A DNA stretch of 64,000 bases from Rhizobium phaseoli (lineage in GTDB: Bacteria; Pseudomonadota; Alphaproteobacteria; Rhizobiales; Rhizobiaceae): positions 1 to 64,000 of the forward strand of contig NZ_WUFT01000022.1 of the NCBI RefSeq assembly GCF_010668805.1, read 5' to 3'. Shown here in pieces: positions 33,862-41,890 of the stretch (position 1 is its first letter; the number at the start of each line of letters is the position of its first letter). Made by a program: the position numbers and the translations under genes. The notes beneath the pieces were generated by a model. It was not told where the DNA came from, did no database searches, and was given only the letters and a program-made list of their open reading frames with translations.

Positions 33862-34650
33862 TCACCAGCAGCAGAAACCGCCGTCGACGAGAAGATCGAC
33901 GCCGGTCACGAAACTTGCTGCATTCGACAGCAAAAACACCGCCGGGCCGACCATTTCGTCCACCGCTGCCATTCGCTGCATTGGCGTCTGCTCTTCGAAG
34001 AGCTTGGTCTGATGAACCATCTCCGGACGAGTGTTCATCGGCGTTGCCGTGTATCCGGGGGAGATGGTGTTGACACGAATGCCGCGGTCGACCCATTCCA
34101 TCGCCATAGACTTCGACATATGGATCACGCCCGCCTTGGAGGCGTTATAATGCGCTTGGCTCAGCCCCCGGTTGACGATCACACCGGACATGGAAGCGAT
34201 GTTGACGATGGCGCCGCGTCCATTCTTCAGCATGGCACGCGCCTCGGCCTGGCAGGAAAGGAAGACGCCTTTCAGGTTGATATCCATCAACGTCTGATAT
34301 TGGTCCTCTTCCATCTCCTCAGCCGCGTTGGCGTTGGCGATGCCGGCAGCGTTGACTGCAAGCGTCAATGCGCCGAGATCTGTCTCGGTCCGTGCTATTG
34401 CCTCTGCAAGGGAAGACTTGCTGGTGACATCCGCCGCGATCTGGATCGAACGGCGGCCGGCGGTGTGGATATGTTCGGCGGTCCTCGCCAGCCCGTCGTC
34501 AGTTCGACGGTCGAGCAGCGCCACGTCGGCGCCGCACTGTGCAAGGCCGATGGCAATGCGTTGCCCAATGCCGCTCCCGGCTCCGGTCACGATGGCAACC
34601 TGGCCGCTGAGGTCGAAAAGCTTCGGGGCGTTCAGAGTGATGTCGGACAC
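33862..34650 (-). CDS. SDR-family dehydrogenase, sugar/polyol type
   Basis: A 262-residue classical SDR. LSGQVAIVTGAGSGIGQRIAIGL carries the cofactor motif and VALLDRRTDD an Asp at the end of strand 2, which favours NAD. AVNAAGIAN, INIASMSGVIVNRGLSQAHYNASKAG and the C-terminal FVTGVDLLVDGGFCCW complete the fold; the active Tyr/Lys are in YNASK. The final CW is unusual. The start is a GTG with RBS AAAGGAAG. It sits directly after the ABC ATPase gene, so it probably oxidises the imported sugar alcohol. Confidence 0.85.
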   Translation of the reverse strand: MSDITLNAPKLFDLSGQVAIVTGAGSGIGQRIAIGLAQCGADVALLDRRTDDGLARTAEHIHTAGRRSIQIAADVTSKSSLAEAIARTETDLGALTLAVNAAGIANANAAEEMEEDQYQTLMDINLKGVFLSCQAEARAMLKNGRGAIVNIASMSGVIVNRGLSQAHYNASKAGVIHMSKSMAMEWVDRGIRVNTISPGYTATPMNTRPEMVHQTKLFEEQTPMQRMAAVDEMVGPAVFLLSNAASFVTGVDLLVDGGFCCW

Positions 34651-34683
34651 CGCTCTTCCTTTCTGTGTCTGTTTTGTTTTCAC

Positions 34684-34731
34684 GCAATTCCTGGCGCAAA
34701 ACCGCTGCACACTTTTGCTGGAATTGCTTTA
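34684..34731. repeat. RIME-like repeat, half copy
   Basis: GCAATTCC (34684-34691) and GGAATTGC (34720-34727) enclose CGCAAAACCGCTGCACACTTTTGC, the same core as in the element at 36293-36337. It abuts the ATPase stop codon. Confidence 0.6.
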
Positions 34732-36207
34732 GATGGTGGCTAGCTCCATGACCGAAACGTCATTCGCCTCGTCACGGTTGAGAATGCCTGCCTGTTTGCC
34801 TTGGGCAAGCACGAGAATGCGATTGGAAACTCCGAGAACTTCCTCGAGGTCCGAGCTGACGACGATGACCGCCACGCCCCGTTTGGCAAGATTGACGATG
34901 ATGTCGTAGATGCCGGCGCGGGCGCCGACGTCGATGCCTCTCGTCGGTTCGTCGAGTACGACGACCTTGGGATCGCGCATCAGCCATTTCGCGATGACGA
35001 CCTTCTGCTGGTTGCCGCCGGACAGGTCCGAGGCATTTTGCTCCGCGCGGCCCTTTACGCCGAACTTGGCAACTGCCTTCTCCGCAAACGCGCGCTTGAC
35101 GCGCGGGGTAATCCAACGCCCGCCCAGCTTGTCAAGATTGGCGTAGATAATGTTCTCGCCGATCCGGTGCCCGACAACCAGGCCTTGCTCCTTGCGGTCT
35201 TCCGGGACCATGACGATGCCTTTGGCGATCGCGCCTGCCGGAGCGCGCAGCCTGAGTTCTTCACCTTCCAGCTTGATCGAACCGGCACTGATCGGGTCCG
35301 CGCCCGAAATCGCGCGGACAAGTTCGGTGCGGCCAGCGCCGACCAGTCCGGCGATTCCGAGAATTTCCCCGGAGTGCACATCGAAGGTAACGTCACGGAA
35401 CGAGTTGTCCGGCGAGCTCAGCCCCGACACCTGGAGCACTGGATGGTCTGTCGGAACCGGCAGGGCCGGGAACAAGCGGTCAAGCGGGCGTCCGACCATG
35501 CTTTCGACGATCGTTCGCACTGGTGTCGCGCTGTCGGAAAATTCCTGCACGCGTTCGCCATCGCGAAGAACGACGACCCGGTCGGTTATTCGCTTGATCT
35601 CTTCCATGCGGTGGGAAATGTAGACGATGCCGACGCCCTCTGAGCGAAGCTTTCGAACCTGTTCGAAAAGAGCTTCCGTCTCGGCACCACCAAGGGCCGC
35701 GGTCGGTTCGTCGAGGATCAGGAGCTTGGCATTCAGAGCCAGCGCCTTGGCGATTTCGATGAGTTGCTGATTTGCGGTGGAAAGGCCGGCGACCTTGCGG
35801 GTGGCGGGTATGTGAAGATTGAGGCGAGCAAGCTGCTCCTGGGCGCGGCGAACCATCTGGGCACGGTCGATGACGCCGTTCTTCATCGGCCAGCGCCCGA
35901 TGAAGACGTTTTCCGCGATCGACAGCTGTGGCAGCAGCTGCAGTTCCTGATGGATAAGGACGACGCCCTTGTCGATCGCTTCCCTTGGGGAGGCTGGGGC
36001 ATAAGACTGCCCCAGCCAAGTCATTGATCCTTCGGACGGCGTGCGTGACCCGGCGATGATGCCGGATAGCGTCGACTTGCCGGCTCCGTTTTCACCGAGA
36101 AGTGCTACCACTTCGCCCGGATAAACGTCCAAGCTGACATTCTTCAGAACCTGGAGCGGCCCATACCACTTGGATATGCCCCTCAGGGAAAGAACTGGAT
36201 CAGTCAC
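34729..36207 (-). CDS. Sugar ABC transporter ATPase (RbsA/XylG type)
   Basis: A 492-residue protein with two ATPase domains fused. Domain 1 has Walker A GENGAGKST at 38-46, signature LSTANQQLIEIAKAL and LLILDEPTAALG. Domain 2 has the degenerate Walker A GLVGAGRTEL but an intact LSGGNQQKV signature and VVVLDEPTRGID, the usual asymmetry of carbohydrate CUT2 ATPases. The GTG start has a near-consensus AGGAGGT; the frame reading from TTG 36222 runs through that RBS. It energises the permease at 37386. Confidence 0.92.
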   Translation of the reverse strand: MTDPVLSLRGISKWYGPLQVLKNVSLDVYPGEVVALLGENGAGKSTLSGIIAGSRTPSEGSMTWLGQSYAPASPREAIDKGVVLIHQELQLLPQLSIAENVFIGRWPMKNGVIDRAQMVRRAQEQLARLNLHIPATRKVAGLSTANQQLIEIAKALALNAKLLILDEPTAALGGAETEALFEQVRKLRSEGVGIVYISHRMEEIKRITDRVVVLRDGERVQEFSDSATPVRTIVESMVGRPLDRLFPALPVPTDHPVLQVSGLSSPDNSFRDVTFDVHSGEILGIAGLVGAGRTELVRAISGADPISAGSIKLEGEELRLRAPAGAIAKGIVMVPEDRKEQGLVVGHRIGENIIYANLDKLGGRWITPRVKRAFAEKAVAKFGVKGRAEQNASDLSGGNQQKVVIAKWLMRDPKVVVLDEPTRGIDVGARAGIYDIIVNLAKRGVAVIVVSSDLEEVLGVSNRILVLAQGKQAGILNRDEANDVSVMELATI

Positions 36208-36234
36208 GGCACACCTCCTCAAGACGTCGGTTCA

Positions 36235-36341
36235 TTAGAGCGCCGTGCGTCCATTCGGACGCACAAAGGGCGCTCTAACACTTTGAATCTACGCATGTCG
36301 TTGTCGCAAAACCGCGGCACACTTTTGCGGGACATGCTTTA
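36235..36341. repeat. RIME-like palindromic intergenic repeat, full copy
   Basis: Two palindromes lie in tandem: TTAGAGCGCC (36235-36244) with GGCGCTCTAA (36269-36278), containing the inner stem GTGCGTCC-ATTC-GGACGCAC, then GCATGTC (36293-36299) with GACATGC (36331-36337). It sits between the binding-protein and ATPase genes and touches the former's stop codon, so it is transcribed and would form strong RNA hairpins. Confidence 0.7.
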
Positions 36342-37268
36342 GGGATGGTTGGCGATGAAGCCTGCGACGTTTTCCTTGGTTGTCAGCGTGGCATCCATGA
36401 GCTGGACCGGCGGCACCTTCTCTCCGGCAACAAGCTTGGCGGCATTTTCGACCGCGTCGCGGCCCATCTTCTGCGTCTGCTGGGTCGCCGTTACGTTGAA
36501 GACGCCCTTGCTGAGCGCTTCGAGCGCAGCGGTGTCACCATCGAAGCCGCCGACTACGATCTTCTGGGAAGGATTGGCGACCTTGATCGCCTGCGCGGCG
36601 CCAAGAGCGAGGCCGTCGGCCTGGGCGAAGACGATCGAAACGTCCGGATTTGCCTGCAGCATATTCTGCATGATCTGGAATCCTTCGTCCTGGCTCCAGA
36701 TGTTCGAGAACTGCTCGGCGACAACCTTCACATCCGGATATGCCTTGAGCGATTCAGCGCAGCCCTTCGAACGATCGACTTCCGGCGTCGTGCCCTTCTG
36801 GCCGTGGATGATGACCATCTTCCCCTTGCCGCCGGCTTCCTTCAGAATGTAGTCGCACACCGCCTTGGCAGAGGCGACAGAATCCGTTGCAAGGAAGGTA
36901 TCGCCGGGTGCTCCCTCGGCGTTGCGGTCAACGTTCACGACCGGAATACCAGCGGTCTTGGCAAGCTTGACCGGAACGGTCGCAGCGGCCGCACCTGCCG
37001 GAATGTAGATCAGCGCATCGATTTTCTGGGTCAGCAGGTCCTGGATCTGATTGACCTGTGTCGGCCCGTCGCCCTTTGCGTCGACCGTGATGACTTCGAT
37101 GCCGCGCTTCTTGGCTTCGGCTTCGACCGATTGCTTGATCTGGTTGAAGAAGTTTGCCTGAAGGTTGGCAACGGCCAAGCCGAGCTTCTTCAGTTCGGCT
37201 GCGTGTACGGGGCCGAGCGTGAGGCCGAGCAGTGCAGCAGACGCGAGCATGGTGCGCGCAATTTTCAT
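36339..37268 (-). CDS. Sugar ABC transporter, periplasmic binding protein (RbsB-like)
   Basis: A 309-residue secreted protein. A signal peptide spans 1-23 (MLASAALLGLTLGPVHA). The type I periplasmic-binding fold follows: LGLAVANLQANFFNQIKQSVE, DALIYIPAGAAAATVPVKLAK, PVVNVDRNAEG and VVGGFDGDTAALEAL. The NFFNQI and DRN blocks match binding proteins for monosaccharides or polyols. Its exact ligand cannot be read. It is between the permease and ATPase genes and preceded by an intergenic hairpin. Confidence 0.9.
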   Translation of the reverse strand: MKIARTMLASAALLGLTLGPVHAAELKKLGLAVANLQANFFNQIKQSVEAEAKKRGIEVITVDAKGDGPTQVNQIQDLLTQKIDALIYIPAGAAAATVPVKLAKTAGIPVVNVDRNAEGAPGDTFLATDSVASAKAVCDYILKEAGGKGKMVIIHGQKGTTPEVDRSKGCAESLKAYPDVKVVAEQFSNIWSQDEGFQIMQNMLQANPDVSIVFAQADGLALGAAQAIKVANPSQKIVVGGFDGDTAALEALSKGVFNVTATQQTQKMGRDAVENAAKLVAGEKVPPVQLMDATLTTKENVAGFIANHP

Positions 37269-37328
37269 TGTATTTCCTCCGTTGTTTGATGGAACCCTCG
37301 GGTATGTCCTCCCCCTCGGGGTATTGAT

Positions 37329-37350
37329 CCGCCCCAAACCCTTGGGGCGG
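37329..37350 (-). terminator. Intra-operon hairpin before the binding-protein gene
   Basis: CCGCCCC (37329-37335) pairs with GGGGCGG (37344-37350) in the 117-base gap after the permease gene. No T-run follows on the minus strand, so it may set mRNA stability rather than stop transcription. Confidence 0.45.
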
Positions 37351-37385
37351 AATTTCCGGCCCGCCAACGCGGCGGACCCCGTTCG

Positions 37386-38366
37386 TCAAGCGCGACGCCG
37401 ACGAATAGTCTCCGCGCCGACCGCGAGCACGATGACGATGCCGATGATCACCTGCTGCAGGAACGGCGAAACGTTGAGAAGATTGAGCCCGTTGCGAAGG
37501 ACGCCGATGATAAGAACGCCGATCAGTGTTCCTCCGATCCCGCCGGCGCCGCCGGAGAGCGACGTTCCGCCGATGACGACCGCAGCGATGGTATCCAACT
37601 CATAGCCGAGACCGCTTGATGGTTGGACGGAGTCCAGCCTGGCGGCGAGTACGATGCCTGCGAGCCCGGCAAGGACGGAACTTACGACGTAAACGCCAAT
37701 CGTCACGAGTGGGACGTTGATGCCCGCAAGGCGCGCGACTTCCGGATTTCCGCCGACCGCGTAGAGCATGCGACCTTCGGACCGGAAGTGCAGGAAAAGC
37801 CACGCCACAAGAACCACGGCAAGCATGAGAAACACGGTGGCGGTCAACACGCCGAAATGGCGATCGATTGCCAGCATCATGAACCAGTCGGGGAACCCGA
37901 CGATCTGCTGGCCGTCCGTGATCATATTGGCGACGCCGCGGGCAGCCGACATCATCGCCAGAGTGGCAATAAAGGCCGGAACCCTGAACTGCGTCACCAG
38001 AAGTCCGACGATCAGCCCCGAAACCCCGGATGCGACCAGGGCAAAAACGATCGCGACCGGCAGCGGCAGACCGGCGACATTCGCAGTCCAGCCCATGACC
38101 ATCATCGCCAGAGCGAGTGCCGAGCCGACCGAGAGATCGATGCCGCCGATCAGAATGACAAAGGTCATTCCGACGGCCATGATGCCGAGGACGGTGATCT
38201 GATCGAGGATGTTGAGGCCGTTGCGAACCGAAAGAAACGTGTCGGTGCTGACGCTCAGAAAGACGCAAAGCGCAAGCAGCCCGACGAGTGGGCCGGTGGC
38301 TCCCTTGAGCTTGCTCAACCAGGCGCCGGACGAAAGCCCGTTTTCATTGATATCGAGCGCCACCAT
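37386..38366 (-). CDS. Sugar ABC transporter permease (RbsC-like)
   Basis: A 326-residue inner-membrane protein with eight to ten helices of the CUT2 permease family. Signatures are GIMAVGMTFVILIGGIDLSVGSALALAMM near residue 70, GLLVTQFRVPAFIATLAMMSAARGVA, and GGNPEVARLAGINV. The C-terminal GGTSLSGGAGGIGGTLIGVLIIGVLRNGLNLL is also diagnostic. It is the first gene of the minus-strand operon and faces the transketolase genes across a shared regulatory region. Confidence 0.92.
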   Translation of the reverse strand: MVALDINENGLSSGAWLSKLKGATGPLVGLLALCVFLSVSTDTFLSVRNGLNILDQITVLGIMAVGMTFVILIGGIDLSVGSALALAMMVMGWTANVAGLPLPVAIVFALVASGVSGLIVGLLVTQFRVPAFIATLAMMSAARGVANMITDGQQIVGFPDWFMMLAIDRHFGVLTATVFLMLAVVLVAWLFLHFRSEGRMLYAVGGNPEVARLAGINVPLVTIGVYVVSSVLAGLAGIVLAARLDSVQPSSGLGYELDTIAAVVIGGTSLSGGAGGIGGTLIGVLIIGVLRNGLNLLNVSPFLQQVIIGIVIVLAVGAETIRRRRA

Positions 38367-38406
38367 TGTTCCTCCTCATGCCAGGCCGACCGCTAAGTGT
38401 TATAAG

Positions 38407-38462
38407 AATAAATATTCATTGCTGCTGGAAAATTCATTAACAATTTGCCTTTCGGCTGTCAA
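38407..38462 (-). promoter_or_regulatory. Promoter and candidate operator of the ABC operon
   Basis: On the minus strand TTGACA (38462-38457) and TAATGA (38439-38434) are spaced by 17 bases. Downstream is the 14-mer AATGAATATTTATT (38420-38407). The same 14-mer, with one change, stands after the plus-strand promoter. Confidence 0.65.
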
Positions 38463-38507
38463 TAGGGTTTTCTGGTCCTGAGGCCGCCGGAGCCCCGGTT
38501 AAAGGGC

Positions 38508-38555
38508 TTGACAATCGCGCGGCGGTGCAAGAATATTGATTAATGAATATTTATG
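38508..38555 (+). promoter_or_regulatory. Promoter and candidate operator of the transketolase operon
   Basis: TTGACA (38508-38513), 17 bases, GAATAT (38531-38536). AATGAATATTTATG (38542-38555) follows six bases later and covers the expected transcription start, so binding there would block initiation. It matches the site at 38407-38420 in 13 of 14 positions. Confidence 0.65.
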
Positions 38556-38569
38556 CACAAGAGGAACCC

Positions 38570-39382
38570 ATGAATACGAGAGAACTCGAGCGGGTCGCTC
38601 GCGAGATCCGATTGCGCGATCTGCAGGCGGTCTTCAAAGCGGGCGCCGGCCATATTGGCGGCGAAATGTCGGTCATCGACATTTTGGCTGCCCTCTATTT
38701 TCGTGTCCTGAATGTTTGGCCCGATCAGCCTGGACATCCCGACCGCGACAGGTTCGTTCTTTCGAAGGGGCATACGGCCTGCGCCCTGTACGTGACGCTC
38801 GCAAAACGCGGCTTCATCCCGGAGGAGGAGATTTCCACCTTTTTGAAGCCGCATTCGAGGCTGAACGGGCATCCGAATTGCAACAAGGTTCCCGGCGTCG
38901 AAACGAATACCGGGCCGCTCGGCCACGGTCTTCCAGTCGCAGTCGGAATGGCGAAAGCCGCCAAGCTCTCGGGTGCAAAATATCACACCTATGTCGTCAC
39001 CGGCGACGGTGAGATGCAGGAGGGCTCCAACTGGGAAGCGATCATGGCCGCCGCGCAGTTCAAGCTCGACAATTTGACGCTGGTCATCGACCACAACAGG
39101 TTCCAGCAGGGTGCTGCGCTTTCGGAAACCAACGATCTCGCCCCGCTTCGTCCGAAGCTTGAAGCTTTCGATTGGGAGGTCACCGAGATCAACGGGAACA
39201 CGATGAGCGAAGTCGTTTCGGCCCTCGAACATAAGGGATCGAGACCGCATTGCATCGTGGCCCATACCAACAAGGGCCATGGAATCTCGTTCATGCAGGA
39301 CCGGGTCGACTGGCACCACAAGGTACCGAGCAAGGAACAATACGACATCGCAGTGGCAGAATTGTCGGAGGCACTGGCATGA
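38570..39382 (+). CDS. Transketolase, N-terminal (thiamine diphosphate-binding) subunit
   Basis: A 270-residue subunit of a split transketolase. DLQAVFKAGAGHIGGEMSVIDILAALY is the standard opening, with VLSKGHTACALY supplying a catalytic His. The diphosphate site is TGDGEMQEGSNWEA (GDGE at 145-148) with the metal-binding Asn176. GLPVAVGMAKAAK and VDWHHKVPS are further transketolase blocks. The ATG at 38570 follows AGAGGAA; an in-frame ATG at 38543 lies inside the operator. It needs the C-terminal partner encoded with a four-base overlap. It transfers two-carbon ketol groups. Confidence 0.92.
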   Translation: MNTRELERVAREIRLRDLQAVFKAGAGHIGGEMSVIDILAALYFRVLNVWPDQPGHPDRDRFVLSKGHTACALYVTLAKRGFIPEEEISTFLKPHSRLNGHPNCNKVPGVETNTGPLGHGLPVAVGMAKAAKLSGAKYHTYVVTGDGEMQEGSNWEAIMAAAQFKLDNLTLVIDHNRFQQGAALSETNDLAPLRPKLEAFDWEVTEINGNTMSEVVSALEHKGSRPHCIVAHTNKGHGISFMQDRVDWHHKVPSKEQYDIAVAELSEALA

Positions 39383-40335
39383 ACGCGCCAATAAACCAAC
39401 CCAAGCTCTACGATTGCCGCGACGCATTCGCCTCGACACTTGAACGGCTGGCAGCCGAAAACGAAACGATCGTTGCTGTCTGCAACGACTCCGTCGGTTC
39501 CTCCAAGCTCGGCGGCTTCAAGGCTAGGTTTGGAGAGCGCCTCGTCAATGTCGGTATCGCCGAGCAGAACATGGTGGGTGTTGCAGCAGGCCTCGCCAAT
39601 GGCGGGCGCCTTCCGTTCGTGTGCGCCGCCGCGCCGTTTCTAACGGGACGGTCGCTGGAGCAGATCAAGGCGGATATTTCGTATTCGAATGCCAACGTCA
39701 AGCTTGTGGGTATTTCTTCGGGAATGGCATATGGCGAACTCGGCCCGACCCATCACTCGATCGAAGACTTCGCCTGGACGCGGGTTCTGCCCAATCTTCC
39801 GGTCATTGCGCCTTGTGACCGCATCGAAACAGCTGCTGCGGTCGAGTGGGCCGCGGCCTATAACGGGCCCTGTTTCCTGCGTCTCTCTCGCGTCGGTGTG
39901 CCGGATCTACTTCCGGAGGGTCACAAGTTCGAACTTGGCAAGGCAAACCTGCTTCGCCAGGGTTCCGACGTCACCCTTATCGCCAACGGCACTTTGACCC
40001 ATCGAATTTTGAAGGCCGCTGAGATCCTCGCAGAACGCGGCATCAATGCCAGAGTGCTCAACCTAGCAACGGTTCGTCCGATCGACGAGGACGCCATCAT
40101 CGCTGCGGCTAGGGAAACCGGAGCGATCGTCACGGCCGAAGAGCATTCGATCTTCGGCGGGCTCGGCTCCGCGGTCGCCGAAGTGGTGGTCGACAATGCT
40201 CCAGTGCCGATGAAACGTCTCGGCGTTCCCGGCGTCTATGCCCCCACAGGTTCGGCAGAGTTCCTGCTCGACGAATTCGGGATGGCGCCGTCGGCAATCG
40301 CCGACGCCGCACAGTCGCTGATCAGGCGCAAGTAA
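39379..40335 (+). CDS. Transketolase, C-terminal subunit
   Basis: A 318-residue subunit with the pyrimidine-binding and C-terminal domains. VNVGIAEQNMVGVAAGLANGG contains the conserved Glu that activates thiamine diphosphate; VKLVGISSGMAYGELGPTHHSIED and ATVRPIDEDAI mark the rest. It is coupled to the N-subunit by an ATGA overlap. Such split enzymes occur in house-keeping and in specialised pathways (apulose-4-phosphate, sulfofructose and tagatose-type transketolases). Clustering with a kinase and sugar importer argues for a dedicated catabolic role. Confidence 0.92.
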   Translation: MNAPINQPKLYDCRDAFASTLERLAAENETIVAVCNDSVGSSKLGGFKARFGERLVNVGIAEQNMVGVAAGLANGGRLPFVCAAAPFLTGRSLEQIKADISYSNANVKLVGISSGMAYGELGPTHHSIEDFAWTRVLPNLPVIAPCDRIETAAAVEWAAAYNGPCFLRLSRVGVPDLLPEGHKFELGKANLLRQGSDVTLIANGTLTHRILKAAEILAERGINARVLNLATVRPIDEDAIIAAARETGAIVTAEEHSIFGGLGSAVAEVVVDNAPVPMKRLGVPGVYAPTGSAEFLLDEFGMAPSAIADAAQSLIRRK

Positions 40336-40352
40336 TTAGGATCGCGTGGACC

Positions 40353-40378
40353 GGCCGGGGCGCATTTTCACCCCGGCC
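40353..40378 (+). terminator. Hairpin between transketolase and kinase genes
   Basis: GGCCGGGG (40353-40360), ten bases, CCCCGGCC (40371-40378): a strong stem inside the operon without a T-run, probably giving partial termination or mRNA protection. Confidence 0.5.
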
Positions 40379-40402
40379 TCCACCTGATCCGGGGAGGATG
40401 GA

Positions 40403-41869
40403 ATGCGGGCAATTCTGGCAATCGACCAGGGCACGACCAATTCAAAGGCCGTTCTCGTTTCCGAAAAGGGAGACATTGTCGGCAGAGGTTCGGCGCCGGT
40501 CGGCATCACCTATCCGAAACCAGGCTGGGTCGAACAGGACCCACGCCGGCTCTACGCCTCGGTCTGCGAGGCGATCGACGCCTGCCTGAAGGCCACGCCC
40601 GACGTGACTATCGCGGCGGTGGCGATTTCCAATCAGCGCGAGTCGGTCACTGCCTGGGACGCCGAAACGGGAGAGGCACTTGGACCGCTGGTCAGCTGGC
40701 AGTGCCGTCGAACCGCACCAGATTGCGAACGTCTGATTGCCGAAGGCCATCTTGACCGTGTGCAGGCGCTGACAGGCCTGCCACTCGATCCGATGTTTCC
40801 GGGTTCGAAATTCCGATGGCTGCTCGACCGTATACCGGCTGGGCGATCGGTCCGGTTGGGAACGGTCGACAGCTGGCTCGTCCACTGCCTGACGGGCGGG
40901 CGCCGGCATGTCTGCGATGCTTCCAATGCCGCCAGGAGCCAGGTGTTCGATCTGAAGGAGCAGAGATGGAGCGAGGAACTCGGCGAGATTTTCGGCGTCG
41001 ATATCGCGCTGCTGCCGGAGGTGCTCGACAGCTCTGCCGACTTCGGCAGGACGCAAGGCTTGCCAGGCGTGCCGGATGGAACTCCGATAATGGCCGCGAT
41101 CGGAGACAGCCATGCTGCGCTGTTCGGTCATGGAGCCTTCAAGCCGGGTGATGGCAAGGTAACTTTTGGAACCGGTTCTTCCATCATGACGACGCTTGCG
41201 CGATTTATTCCGCCACGCAACGGCGTCACAACGACCGTCGCATGGCGTCTCCGGGGAAAGCCGACTTTCGCTTTCGAAGGCAATATTCTCGTTTGCGCCG
41301 CCAGCCTGCCCTGGATGGCCGGCATTCTCGGCCTTTCCGATGTGGTGGCGCTTGTCGAACTTGCGGCGAGCGCCGAACCGGGCGGACCGGGTTTCGTGCC
41401 GGCATTCGTGGGACTGGGCGCACCCTACTGGAATTCCGACGCCCGTGCCCTATTTTCCCAGATCAATTTCAATACGACCCGCGCGCAAATGGCGCGGTCG
41501 GTGACCGACTCGATCGCCTTCCAGGTGCACGACGTGATCGCCGCCATGCGGGCACAAAGCGGCGGTGAGCTTGGAGCGCTCTATGTCGATGGCGGACCGA
41601 GCCAGAACCGCTTCCTGATGCAGTGTGTCTCCAACCTCATCGAACATCCGGTCATCCAATGCGAAGCACCCGAGGCGTCGGCTTTGGGGGCTGCCTATCT
41701 CGCGGGTCTCTCACTTGGCTTGTGGAGCGATCTTCAAGATATCGCAGAGCTGCCTCGAAACTCACAAATCCTCGATCCGGAACCGGTGGATCGCGCGGCG
41801 CTTCTCGGTACCTGGAATGATGCACTTGCCCGCTCGACGTCACGCGATACAACCGCTAATGATGAATAA
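40403..41869 (+). CDS. FGGY-family carbohydrate kinase, glycerol-kinase-like
   Basis: A 488-residue sugar kinase. AILAIDQGTTNSKAVLVSEKGDIV is the phosphate-1 motif; ISNQRESVTAWDAETGEALGPLVSWQCRR resembles glycerol kinase; the catalytic Asp is in AIGDSHAALFGHG (about residue 235) and GTGSSIMTT is the phosphate-2 motif. YVDGGPSQNRFLMQCVSNLI is the FGGY adenosine site. The glycerol-specific residues are only partly kept, so the substrate may be another polyol or a ketose such as erythrulose, xylulose or apulose. A downstream SorC-type regulator suggests sugar-phosphate sensing. Confidence 0.88.
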   Translation: MRAILAIDQGTTNSKAVLVSEKGDIVGRGSAPVGITYPKPGWVEQDPRRLYASVCEAIDACLKATPDVTIAAVAISNQRESVTAWDAETGEALGPLVSWQCRRTAPDCERLIAEGHLDRVQALTGLPLDPMFPGSKFRWLLDRIPAGRSVRLGTVDSWLVHCLTGGRRHVCDASNAARSQVFDLKEQRWSEELGEIFGVDIALLPEVLDSSADFGRTQGLPGVPDGTPIMAAIGDSHAALFGHGAFKPGDGKVTFGTGSSIMTTLARFIPPRNGVTTTVAWRLRGKPTFAFEGNILVCAASLPWMAGILGLSDVVALVELAASAEPGGPGFVPAFVGLGAPYWNSDARALFSQINFNTTRAQMARSVTDSIAFQVHDVIAAMRAQSGGELGALYVDGGPSQNRFLMQCVSNLIEHPVIQCEAPEASALGAAYLAGLSLGLWSDLQDIAELPRNSQILDPEPVDRAALLGTWNDALARSTSRDTTANDE

Positions 41870-41890
41870 AAATTCACTCCAGGATTAGCG

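Noticed and set aside
40403..41869. Assigning the FGGY kinase as glycerol kinase (glpK)
   Set aside because: The resemblance is to the family; context with transketolase, SDRs and a sugar importer and lack of glycerol genes make that specific name unsafe.
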